A DNA stretch of 64,000 nucleotides from Axinella damicornis. Its lineage: Eukaryota > Porifera > Demospongiae > Axinellida > Axinellidae. The translations under genes and the position numbers were made by a program. The notes below the pieces were generated by a model. The model ran no database searches, was not told where the DNA came from, and was given only the letters and a program-made list of their open reading frames with translations. This document shows, one piece after another, positions 9,894-20,463 of the stretch (positions are counted from its first letter, which is position 1; each line of letters starts with the position of its first letter). Where the stretch lies: positions 7,084,139 to 7,148,138 of the forward strand of contig OZ007516.1 in assembly GCA_963931865.1 (NCBI GenBank), given 5' to 3'.

Positions 9894-12800
9894 ATGGCAG
9901 CGGCCATATGCATATTCACGATCTTGCTCTCGCTGTGGCTCTCCCCGGTTGTGGTGCAGGGGACTACATTTGTGCAGCCTGGTCCTCCTGATTCGTGCTT
10001 GCAGGGTCCGTACCACAAGAACACGCCATCTCGCGAGGAAGAAGAGTTTCGGGAATGCCTGTCCTGGCAGAACAGCTCCTGTTGCAACGTTGCTCTGTCT
10101 GCCAGCATCAGCCAACACAATGCTGTGCAGCTGTACAACTATAGCTGGGACCTGTGTGGTGTACTTTCGCCAGAGTGTGAAGAGTTTATCAAGGTATGGC
10201 AGCATGCGATAGGGTATATCGTATCATAGATAATATAGCTATGATCGTGCGGTACGAAGTGGATATTGGTCCGGCAGGAAGTAGGGCAATGGGTCCGGGT
10301 TAGGGTATATTAGGGCCAGGGCCGGTTGTAGATGCGCGCGCGTTTCCGGTACCTATACCTAAAGTATGTACTTCCTGCCGGACCAATATCCACGTCGATT
10401 CTCGTATTAGCAATAATTATACTTGCTACTAGCTAATGTATCCTTGCATTATTTTGACGTACAAAAATTAAGGTTCACACGTTGTCGGGGCTTGCATATG
10501 AGGGTGCGAGATGGTCTCTATATTGCAACCTACAGTAGATCTATACATTTAATTGTGAACTGTTTCAATCCAATCGCCACCGTACCGGAAATCCATTCAC
10601 GCCTGTACAAATTTATTTACACGCGAGGAAGAAGAGTTTCGGGAATGCGTAACGCGGAACATTTCTGGAAGTATGCGGTATAGCTAAATCCAGTAATGAA
10701 GTGACCGCACAAAATAGGTTATAACTTGTGGATGTGGTGTAGTGATTGTAATAATGTTTGGTATGCAAGCTCAGCTACAGCAGCTCGTATACGCACCAAT
10801 GCATATTCAAAGTTTGTCGCTTACTCAGAATGGGAAATATGACCTGACAAATGGATTGAGTGAAAATGAGCACCTTCTTCACACAAATTGGTGCCGTTTG
10901 CATTAACCAACTCCTGGACAGCCATTGCAGGTATTCTGTTCAAGAAGTATGAATGCTATAGTTAGGGTTTACATCAGTTTCCGTGTTCCAGCAATGCACG
11001 CATTCCGCATAATTTAACAGCAGACAGTCTGCATAATTTAATGCATGTGGGAATGAGAAAACGTATACAGTTACCGGCATTAACATAGCTACTGCATGAC
11101 AGAGAACTCTACATAGAGGCTCTGAAGTCTGTTCCTGAGTCAGCAGATGGTACAGAGCACTTCACACTTGGAGATGAAAGTATAAAGTGCAAGCAAACAG
11201 AGTCAGCAGATATTATTCAGGTTCAGCTAATAGGGTCCAAAGTTCAACCGCCAGTGCAGCTACCAAAGCCAATCAAGGCTAGCACCAAATGCAATATTAA
11301 GAGTTGCGAACATCCAGTGTACAGCAAAACCGCAGCACACAGGCTCCAGGAGTTGCTAGATAAGAGGGTTATAGCATTTGATGCAGAGCCAGGGTAGGGC
11401 ATAATTGGGTTGTGTATCATTACAAAATGCTGTATAGTGACACTATATAGAGGGTTTGTTGTCACATGAATCCACAGCTTGACCTGAGTATATATGGATG
11501 GAACTGAGAAGGCCAATTGTCAGTGGTACGGGAGGTACCAGTGAACATACATGTAGAAGACAGGAAGTGACCGTGCACTGCAATTAAATTCCCGGAAGTT
11601 TGTACGTTTGCGATTGGATAGAATGACATACAAAAGCAACGCAAAGGTATGACAAAGCTGTTATAACAGGCGCCAGAGTACATAGGAAAGAGCTGGGAGC
11701 AAAAATCAAATGATCCGATATCAAACCTCCACCATCAGACTTTCCCCTTTTTAATTTCTGAAAAGAGTTCATGACAATCTCAGGGGTGACCCTGGTAGCT
11801 TCCAACTCTTCAGAAGAGATTTTGAGGCTCAATAGGGCTTCCTCCAATTTTCTGTGTGCATCAGGGTTAGGAGAAGTGAGTAGATCTTTGAACTTAGAGG
11901 CCCATGAGTCAGCAATATCATCACTCATACCATCGATGCATGAAGCCCGATTCTTTGCATTAGACTTGCAGCAGCTCACTTGCTGCCAGAAGTCCTTAGA
12001 TGCACCTTCAACCATGGCATCAGCCATCTTCTTGCACCTCAGCTTGTCCTGATTCTGTATAAGTCTCCTCACTGCATACTATATCTCAACTTAGTGTGCT
12101 TCCTTAGCTGACAGAGCACACCAACAGATGGACATCCAGCCTCTTGCCATATCCCGTTCCAAAATATGGAACTCTGCTTGAGTGACTTCACTTCATCATT
12201 CCATCCAGCAAGAAATTTTCGACCATGCTTGGGGATGGAACAGTCAGCACACCTAATCAGACAGTCAGTCAATTGCGAACATAGGTGTTCTAAAACATCA
12301 TTGTGTGCAGAACAATTGGGTTCAGTACAGCCAATAACGTCAGAGGGGATTTCAATTGCACAACAGTATTCATCCACCAATGATTGATATTTCCGAATTT
12401 GAGCAGGAGTAGCCCTGCGCCAGGCTACCTGATCTGAGGGAGACCGAACAGGAGGTACTGACATTAGGGGATGAGTTTGAGCACAGTCTAGCATGGCACG
12501 AATTGGACGATGATCCCACAGGTTTGCACCACTACTAACAACAGTGATTTCACGTATTCTATGCAAAAGGCTCGATGAGACCAGAACATGATCCACCCAC
12601 GATCGATTATCTCAGGCCTAGTAGGCATTGGTGAGTTTGCTGGCGTAATTTTGTAGCTACCTACTCTTGCAATTCCACATGAGTCTTGTGTTGTACAGCT
12701 TCGATCTGCAACTTCGGAATAATCATACTCCTCCGAAATTTTTGAGGAAGTAATAAAACCATTTTGCAAGGACTCCTGTTAAGGGGGTTGCAAACTGGCC

Positions 12801-14241
12801 TATACAATGATTTACTATTATTGTTTACCTATTGTCTACATTATTGACGTCTAATAATACTGCTGAAATAGCTTGGCATCAACATGCTGCAAGGTAATAG
12901 ATCATGTGACTGCAAACTCATTGGAGCACAGCCAACAGAACTCGGCTACATGTATCACAGAGTCGGTAGACTCTGTATGTAGGGATACGACGTACACGCA
13001 ATATATGCTAAAAGTAATAAAAAACATTTGAATATGTAACAGGATGTAGGGATACCAGAACGGCAAAAAGTAAGGAAACAAGGCAGGGATGATTGCACAA
13101 AACAGTGAAGTATACAACCCCCTACAGAGATCTTTTTCCATATACGTGTATAATGAAAAAAGATATGTAGGGGGATTGTATACTTCACTGTTTTGTGCGA
13201 TCATCCCTGCCTTGTTTCCTTACTTTTTGCCCGTTCTGGTATCCCTACATCCTGTTACATTTTCAAATGTTTTTTATTACTTGTTTACGTCTTTTTTTTT
13301 AGCAGCAGCGCATGCAATTTGCCATCACAGAGCAGAAGTCGGTGTCCTCACAAGTAGTAGGAGCCCTTGCTTTGGTATATGGACAATATTGACTCCGGTA
13401 TTCACATTGGCTGAAGAATCAGACCCAAGTCAACCCTTTTCTGGATGGATACTAAGGCAGTAATCACTGGCTGGACTCTGAAGACCATAATATTATTAGC
13501 TATACCAGAAGTAGCAATGCATTACCATGCATGGTAATGCATGGTCCCATGGTAATACCCATGCATTGCATATCAGCACTTATTCTCTGTATAATTATAC
13601 GTTCTAGGGTGGGATTTAGTTACTATCTCTTCTGAAATTATAACCTAACTCAAAACTTAATCCTGAAGCTATAATTTTAAGCCCTTTCAGAACACAGAGC
13701 AACTAAACATTATCTGAAAATGGGCCATCCAATTCAGAAATTTCTATGCTGTATGTATAAACCAACATCCATTTCAATCTGGAGTCCACATTCACTTGTA
13801 CATGCACAGGATGAGGAATGCTTCTACCAGTGTGAGCCGATGCTGGGACACTTTGAGATTGACATGACCGGCTATATCCAGGGTGTACCGGTGTGTGCTG
13901 AGTATTGCGATGCCTGGTTCAACGCATGTGAAGGAGAGACAACCTGTGTGGAGAACTGGCTGGAAGACTTTGACTTCGCAGAAGATGGAACTAATACATG
14001 TCCCAACAACACAAGTTGCATCACCTTCCAGGAAATGTATGGTAGTAGTAGGGGGCTATGCAACAGAATGTGGGGCAATGCTTTCTACTATGAGACCAAC
14101 ACCACCAACTGCACTGTGATGCGTTTCAATTCAACACAACCTAATCCAAACTTTCAACTGACATTTCCGGGTGGAGCACCAGTCCTGGAGTGGTCCACCT
14201 CCCTGCTGCTGCTGTGGGCTGGCCTAGCAATGTTACTATGA
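9894..14241 (+). CDS. Folate-receptor-like, GPI-anchored secreted protein
   Basis: Two coding exons, 9894-10193 (100 codons) and 13810-14241 (144 codons with stop), joined in phase 0 across a 3.6-kb intron, give 243 aa. The N terminus is a signal peptide (AAAICIFTILLSLWLSPVVV). The body follows the folate receptor/riboflavin-binding family: CLSWQNSSCC, YNYSWDLCGVLSPECEEFI, ECFYQCEPMLG, VPVCAEYCDAWFNAC, TCVENW and LCNRMWG, with the cysteine spacing typical of vertebrate FOLR proteins. Several N-glycosylation sequons are present (NSS, NYS, NTT). The C terminus ends in a hydrophobic stretch (STSLLLLWAGLAMLL) as expected for GPI attachment. It probably binds folate or a related small molecule at the cell surface. 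The ligand is inference. Confidence 0.88.
10255..10397. repeat. Short inverted-repeat element in folate-receptor-like intron
   Basis: GTGGATATTGGTCCGGCAGG (from 10259) and its exact complement ending at 10393 form 25-bp perfect arms. Pairing continues imperfectly outward (CGAA/GTCG). The arms enclose about 85 bp without coding potential, including GGGTTAGGGT and a GCGCGCGCG run. MITE-like. No clear target-site duplication seen. Confidence 0.75.
11086..11397 (+). pseudogene. Unidentified open frame fragment, about 103 codons
   Basis: An open frame without its own ATG runs from after a stop near 11084 to TAG at 11395-11397. Its composition looks protein-like (ESIKCKQTESADIIQVQLIG, LPKPIKASTKCNIKSC, AAHRLQELLDKRVIAFDAE). 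No family was recognised. It lies in the folate-receptor-like intron next to a LINE relic on the other strand. It could be a transposon coding fragment or an exon of an unrecognised gene. Confidence 0.3.
11690..12769 (-). mobile_element. LINE (non-LTR retrotransposon) relic: endonuclease end and pre-RT region
   Basis: On the minus strand the frames encode the C-terminal part of an apurinic-type endonuclease (SWVDHVLVSSSLL and ANLWDHRPI, the DH-x-P signature). A linker follows, then the segment leading into a reverse transcriptase (FQKLKRGKSDG, LISDHLI). A one-base frameshift near 12070 splits the reading frame, and the copy stops before the catalytic RT motifs. A dead fragment inside the folate-receptor-like intron, in antisense orientation to the gene. 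Confidence 0.8.
13012..13282. repeat. Long near-perfect hairpin (about 130-bp arms) in folate-receptor-like intron
   Basis: The left arm from AAGTAATAAAAAACATTT and the right arm ending AAATGTTTTTTATTACTT are complementary over about 130 bp with few mismatches and almost no loop (turn near 13143). The same peptide start, MIAQNSEVYNP, can be read from both strands because of the symmetry. If transcribed within the pre-mRNA it would form a long double-stranded stem. Probably a fold-back MITE. Confidence 0.9.
13519..13540. repeat. 22-bp perfect palindrome
   Basis: GCATTACCATG followed by CATGGTAATGC is a perfect 22-bp palindrome. A second GGTAATACCCATGCATTGC-like stretch lies just downstream. 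Possible protein binding site or cruciform remnant. No function assigned. Confidence 0.6.
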
Positions 14242-15410
14242 TGTGCTGTAGTGCTGTATGGACCATGCATGCTGCTGATAAATGTAATTAGTTCATTTCC
14301 CCATGATTTGACTTTCCTGTCATCCAAACAGCTGTAGATTGAACCTTCATACCAGTAGTTGTCATTCATTGCAGAACTCCTCTAGATTAGAGGGTCGGCT
14401 AGAATTGACTTAATAAATCCATGGGTTACTCATGGGACTGATTTGAGTCACTGTTCCCATGCATGCCATGATATGGGACTGATTTAAGTCACCAGAACCC
14501 ATGGGACACCCATGGGATGATGCATGGAAGCCACTACAGTTGATTTCAAAAAATGGTCCCATGAGTAATGTCTTCATACAAACAGTATAGTGACTTAAAA
14601 TGTTCCTATGGGTGTCCATTGGTTCTGCATGGTGAGACTTAACATGGGTATACAATCCATGGGATTTTTACACTGAAGTCAATTCACTTGCTGCGTGCAC
14701 AACCATATGCAACTAGATTACAGTCACAAATTGCAAGTTCATGTTCAAATATACTGCATGTCTGAGGACCTGTCTGAAGTTTAGCATAGCTGTAGCAATA
14801 TCATTATGGCCTCAAGTTAGCCTCGTTCCCAGGCCGTCTTGGGCCTGGGAACGAGGCTAGGCCTCAAGTACAATCATGTAAGCTAACACTGGAAACATGC
14901 AGGAGTACATGCAAACAATTAGTGCATGAGATAATGCCGACTAGGTAATAATAGTGAGCAAAATTGGTATTGACTAGCTCTAATTCATACTCAACATGCT
15001 TCCAGTGTAAGTACAGTATGTACTGAAATGAACAATCGGTAATTGTTATTATATGCAATGACTATGTTGCCCTTTCATGATATGCTAGCATGTACTGTGT
15101 GTGTTATTGATAGTTTTGACAGTAGCAACTGGGATAGTGCATGTATATATTGTAGTCCTCTCTAAACATAAGAGGCCTGTAAACTGCAGGGGGAGGCTGT
15201 TGGTGGTTTATGTTTTTCACACGCACAGGATAACCAATGGGAGACAATAATCATGGTTAAGTTGAAAATAGCCAACCAAGAGCTTGACTGTGAGCAATAG
15301 CCTCATTCCCAGACCTACACGCCCAGCTTGGTATGGAGGCCTGGGAACGAGGCTAAGTGAGTGATCAGCAGCCATACATGGCCCAGCAATCTAATCTACA
15401 GGGGAACTTC
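14242..15410. other. Convergent spacer with two TAGCCTC hairpins
   Basis: Holds the 3' flanks of the folate-receptor-like gene (+) and Kelch gene 2 (-). No exon recognised. A stretch at about 14420-14670 repeats ACCCATGG/CCCATGAG-type words several times. Two short family elements lie at 14818-14859 and 15298-15355. Confidence 0.5.
14818..14859. repeat. 42-bp TAGCCTCGTTCCC hairpin with 10-bp flanking duplication
   Basis: The minimal member of the family: TAGCCTCGTTCCCAGGCC, a few loop bases, then the complement GGCCTGGGAACGAGGCTA. It is flanked on both sides by GGCCTCAAGT (14808-14817 and 14860-14869), a clean 10-bp direct repeat indicating transposition-type insertion. A related 58-bp copy lies at 15298-15355. 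Confidence 0.85.
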
Positions 15411-18400
15411 TTAAATCAATGTCTTCACTGTTGCCATTTCAAGCACATCACTCTCCATGACACTGTTTGCCTCAGGTTCTGACTCTACGTCTTTCCTACC
15501 CCCCACCACCATCAGTTTGTTGTCGGGGAGGGTTGCCACCAGACACATGGATCGAGGGACAGCCATGTGGCTGATGACCTCCCAGGAGTTGGCTCCTGGA
15601 TTGTACATATAGACGGCATCAGTCTTCTTCCCGTCCTGCTGCTCACCACCAACTGCCAGTAGCTGTCCCTTCAGTGAGGCACCTGTTGAGTTGAACAGGG
15701 GCACATTCACAACCTCCTGCCAACCTTCGACTTTTCTGCTCAGTGCTGACTTCATTCGTGCCGTAAACGAAGGCCGTCTACAGGAAGTGATGAGATTGTT
15801 TAACGAACAGGAAAACACCAATTTGTTTCTCTGTTTGCTTTCATATCCATACTCCAGTGCTCCTAGGAGATACACCATGTCCTTACAAATGGTGAGTGAT
15901 GCTCGGTACAGCAGACGTGGTAGATGACAGGCCACAAACCACTGACACTTATCAATATCCATCACTTCAACAGAATCAAGACCAAATTGGTCACGACGAA
16001 ATGTCGTGTTTTTTCCTCCTGTTCCCCCAGCAACGACGAGATAGTTCCCACTGCACAGTGCAGCAGCGTTCCACCGTTCAGTTGGCATGGGTGGGAACCT
16101 GTCAGCCTTCCACCTTCCTTCCTCTGTGAGGCATGTTAGTATGTTAGTTGCATGGTAGTTTAAGTGGCCACCAATGGTGGTTAGGAGGCCGTGGACAATC
16201 GCAAGGGCAGAGGAACCATAAGGGCACTCTGGAAGGAATGGGGGTCTGGGAGGAGACCATTCCTTCAGCTCAAGATCATAGGCGTACACAGCTTTGGTGT
16301 TAAATGGCTTTACGTAGATCGTCCTGTCATCTGCAGCACATGTACCTCGAGACATCTCACAGGGGGCATTTCCCATATTCTGTTCCCAACTCAGTGTGAT
16401 GAACTGCCCGGTTGAAACTATACTCCCTCGAGCCTCGGTGAGTCCTTGCATTTGGTTCCCTCCTTCGTCACTCTTTAACTGACCCACCTTTTTCTGCAGG
16501 TCTTGAATCTGTGCGGCTTGCTGCAACAAAAGAGAGAACTGCTGTTCTTGCAGCTTATGAATGGCTTGTAAATCTTCACTTTTCACAGATGCAATGCTCT
16601 GGGTATCACACTGTTCAGGAACACCGCCTTCATGAAGTTTGTGCTCCGCACCATCTGAGCGGTCATCCTCTGTCACTGCTCCCTGTTTGCTGAGGCTCTT
16701 TCGCTTGTCTATCACGGTGGAGTCTAGCCCTTGCTCTTCACCAGGGCTGGCTGCTGGGGCTACACAAGTATAAAGCTATGTGTGAAGCTATAGCTAGGCA
16801 TTTTATATAGGCACTATCAATACATTCAGATTTTTAAGGTGTGTGTGTGTCTGTCTGTGTGTGATGGAAGTGGGATGTTCGTGGGGTAGGACTAGACTAG
16901 TGACGCGCGACCTTCAAACTGAACCTTGAACACTGTGAAGAATGTTCGGCATGGGCTAGAATCTTCCAGAACAGCTGGGACTACAAGCGGATGCAATCGG
17001 GGAGCAGCAGTCGAAGCGGACGCAATCGGGGAGCAGTTGAAGCGGATACAATCGGGGAGCAGCAGCTGAAGCGGACACAAATGGGGAGCAGCATTTCAAG
17101 CAGATCGGATGGAATCAGGGAGCAGCAGCTGAAGCGGATGCAATTGGGGAGCAGCAGCTGAAGTGGACACAATTGGGGAGCAGCAGCAGCTCTGCACAGA
17201 GCACTGTCCGGTGCCGGATTACTCAGTAGGCGAATGAGGGGGAGTAGCTGAGCGAGCGAAGCTATTTGTGTTATATACATCAGCTATAGCACTAGCATAG
17301 GCAATGGCATCACATCCACTAATATTGGCTATAGGCATTATATCAGCTATGGAAGTGAGGGTATGAATTTTGCTCTGACCTTTCCTGCAATAACTCCATA
17401 GTTATCTTTGTACATGTATTATGGAGAACCCTGACAGGCAATTATAGTGTGGTTGTAACTAGTGGTCAACAGTCTAAGTACTGGAAGTGATCAATCATGG
17501 CAAAGGCAGAGCCACGGCTAGACAAATCATTCTGCAGACCCCTATCCTAGCAAACTAAGGGAGACACGTGGCTCACTGACAGGTTTTGTTCCATCCGTGT
17601 GTACAAGGCTGCAGCATGCAGGTGGTCACAAGTTTGTGTATGAGTCATCATGCACTCTAATCCAGTGCATAATATTAGGGGTGGTGGAGGCTCAAAGTGA
17701 TGTATTATAGAGATTCCTGAAGGACTAACATACTGGCTTTATTCCTATAACAGTCCAAATGATTGTGCTAACATTAAAATACCTGGAAATTTCGTAGCAA
17801 TATCCATGGCGAGGCGGGGGTTTCTCCCTCCAGAGGGCTGTGCAACCACCTCTACCAACTTCCTCCATGATGGCTCGCCATGCCTCTTGTGGTCGTAATC
17901 CCATTTCAGCCATAATATCAGCATGCTTGTCAGCCGCTCCATGGAGCCACTGACCTCTGTCTCAATTGCATCTAGCTTCCCGACGCGAATGCCCAGGTCG
18001 ATCCCAATGGCCCTCCAGTGTGGCGCCACACCCTCCAGTTCTCTTCGCAAGGTCTTAAGGTCATCATCAATACCTGATGGAAAGCAAGCATTGCCACTTT
18101 TATGAGGTAACAACATCATAAGATATAAGCATTACAACTTGCTGTGCCATGTGATTCACAGAACAGTAATTTAAACAGATCGATCTGTCGAAGGCAGTCA
18201 CTATTCATTAATAGATAGGTGACCTGCAGTGCTTGAGATCTCTCGTGAGAGCGAACAACACATGAAGGAGAAGCTTAGCCTGATATAGACTCAGTGATGT
18301 CACTACACGAGTAGTGAAGTCTTGAGTCTGCACCCACATAATGATCGAATCACCAAATAACACTCACCCAAAGGATTTAGGTCCGCCCACAAGACCACTG

Positions 18401-18991
18401 CTCTTACTCCCTTTTAGTAGCTAGTCCTTTGGTAAGGGTGGACAGGTATACATAGTCCCAAGTTTAAGTTTTCGTTCACACCATATTTAGTTCGCAACAT
18501 AATTTGCGTTTTTGGAATAATTTATTGCACTTCTGAACATATTTAACGAAAAGCCAAGCTGTACCGGAGGTCCAACTAGCAAATCTGCTACTATTTTTCA
18601 TGTACACCAATCTTTTCATCTAGCACTGATAAGCTTTGTCTCATGATAATTATAGGGGGTCCAGAATAGCAGATTACGAGTACAGAAACGACTGTAAGCT
18701 GTCCAACATGACATAAAATTAAACCGTCACAAACTAGTCTACTCATGCACGGTTAACAAATCCATCTGCTAGATAGCTAGCAACTATTCAAAAAAAGACG
18801 AATATACTGGATCTCTCATGGCAAGCTACTTAGCTACATGTAAGGACTGAATGCGCAGGTTCCGGCTGATCATGACACGTGCATGCTGCAGTGATGTTTA
18901 CCTCCACACAGATTGATCGAACCACTACACGTACACACTCACACAGCACATTGGCGTCCACCTTCGGAATCAACGATTCTACCTCCTCCAT
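15411..18991 (-). CDS. Death domain - coiled coil - Kelch repeat protein, gene 2
   Basis: Three exons on the minus strand: 18991-18943 (49 nt, MEEVESLIPKVDANVL), 18073-17783 (291 nt) and 16759-15411 (1349 nt), total 1689 nt, 562 aa. Exon 1 length and both phase-1 introns match gene 1 exactly. Residues about 18-100 form the Death domain (LRRELEGVAPHWRAIGIDLG, RHGEPSWRKLVEVVA). A shorter coiled coil follows at about 165-195 (IHKLQEQQFSLLLQQAAQIQ). Kelch repeats then run to the end (LVVAGG, MVYLLG, LLAVGG, LMVVGG). The C-terminal Kelch segment is close to gene 1 (NSWEVISHM, PRSMCLV), while the coiled coil has diverged. Exon 1 is the least certain part, supported by its ATG, its GTGAGT donor, the phase and the match in length to gene 1. 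Confidence 0.85.
16981..17195 (-). repeat. Degenerate roughly 30-bp tandem repeat in Kelch gene 2 intron
   Basis: Units of the type GAAGCGGATGCAATCGGGGA followed by GCAGCAGCT are repeated about seven times with substitutions. It lies within the intron between the Death-domain exon and the coiled-coil/Kelch exon. Confidence 0.85.
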
Positions 18992-20182
18992 TTTGCATCT
19001 TGTTTCCGGCCCTGGCGAAAAAATTTCGTCTAGACCGTATACCAACGTTCAACAAATACAAGTACGCATGCGCACGTACATGTACGACACACCCGGTACC
19101 CGTAACCAACCGGTTAATTAACCCTATAGCCCTACATGCAGCAAGGGTACTGTAATATAGACTGAGCTTTACAAGTTGTGCAAACACATTAATATATGTC
19201 TCCTGCTTATTGCAGATGATCTTATCAGCCTCCTCTCCATCAGAACTGCAGACCTCCATCAATCTGCGAAGCCTCAAACCTATGAATCAACTTAGAAAAA
19301 TTGTCATTTAGCAACAACAGCAGAAATTCACACTTCAATCTGATGAATAAGATTAATGGTCTAACTTCATGCGTACGAAGGAAAAACCTATCATGTGCCA
19401 AGTCTCCGGTATGTGGTCTGTTGTTCTATTTGCAGAAGGGTGTGCCAGTACCTCCTCAGAGTGTGTTGCTAGGCAACCAGGAACGTACGAAGTTGTGTAC
19501 AGCTATATAGCTAATTATGTAGGTGGTTCAAGTAAAATCTGAACCTTAATAAATGTGTTCAACATTAAAATAGCAAAGACGAAGGATACTGTTGCAAATG
19601 GCTGTTCCTCACATAATTATGTTATAATTAGCTGGCATTATTCAGTGCACAAAGACTGAGAACCACTTACTGAAATATGAGTATGCACAAGGTTCTGTTC
19701 TTACTTGAATCCCAGTTTGTGTTTTCCAGCTCACTATATAGCTAATGCTACTCCATGCAGGAGGGCCAACTATTACATGGCATCAAGGTCACTATTGAGA
19801 CTATTGCTGAGTGCTTTAGTGCGAGGTAACTAATCAGTCCCGTCGCACTAGTATGTAGGTATATCCGTCACACTTCAGTACACATGTCACACAACAATCA
19901 ACCAGACCTTTAATGTCACCTGCAAAGAGCAGCCAGCCCATGCGGGCTTACGGATAAAAATTGTACAAAACAAAAACTGTGAATGTATATGCACCAGTAC
20001 AATCATACAAAACTACAAACAGAATTAAGAAGGGCTGCCTGAGAGCAAGGAGTGAGACGCATAAGGATGAGGTGGCGACATGCATCTGACAGGAAGGGTG
20101 GAGCCGATCAGCAACCTATAATATACTCTGCATGGTCATCATGTTCCACTCTCAGGGGAGTACAAAAGACTGTTGTAATAAT
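18992..20182. other. Spacer upstream of Kelch gene 2
   Basis: Presumed promoter and 5' flank of Kelch gene 2. A possible spliced minus-strand exon begins after CTTAGTTGATTCATAG near 19277, but its product was not recognised. Otherwise nothing supported. Confidence 0.35.
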
Positions 20183-20463
20183 TCACTTGTACTTTGACTC
20201 TATGGTGCTAGCTAATCTCTCTTCACCAACAGTCTTACTGCACAGGGCAGCACAAAGGACCTGCCAGGTGGGCCTTGGATCAACCTGCTTCAGCCATGTG
20301 CTCAACGTCTCTCTCAGGCAATGCTGTGAATTCGCAGGGTTGGCACTTTTAATTGTTTTCAGCATCCCTTCCTCCAGTTTCAGTCGTAGCCCAAGGTCCT
20401 CTCACTTGTAGGAGATGTCAATTAGTTCTTTGTACACATCCCCCAGCTCAATTGGCTTCTGGA
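20183..20463 (-). pseudogene. Death-domain exon interrupted by an in-frame TGA
   Basis: After an acceptor (TACCTACAG) the minus strand reads a Death-like domain: DVYKELIDISYK, stop, EDLGLRLKLEEGMLKTIKS, NSQHCLRETLSTWLKQ, VDPRPTWQVL, VGEERLASTIESKY. The stop (TGA at about 20404-20402) sits where Death domains of this type commonly have tryptophan after the lysine, so a TGG to TGA change is the simple explanation. The frame then runs to TGA at 20185-20183, overlapping a possible donor (CAA|GTGAAT). No flanking exons were identified. Either a decayed gene or one exon of a gene with a recent nonsense allele. Confidence 0.65.
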
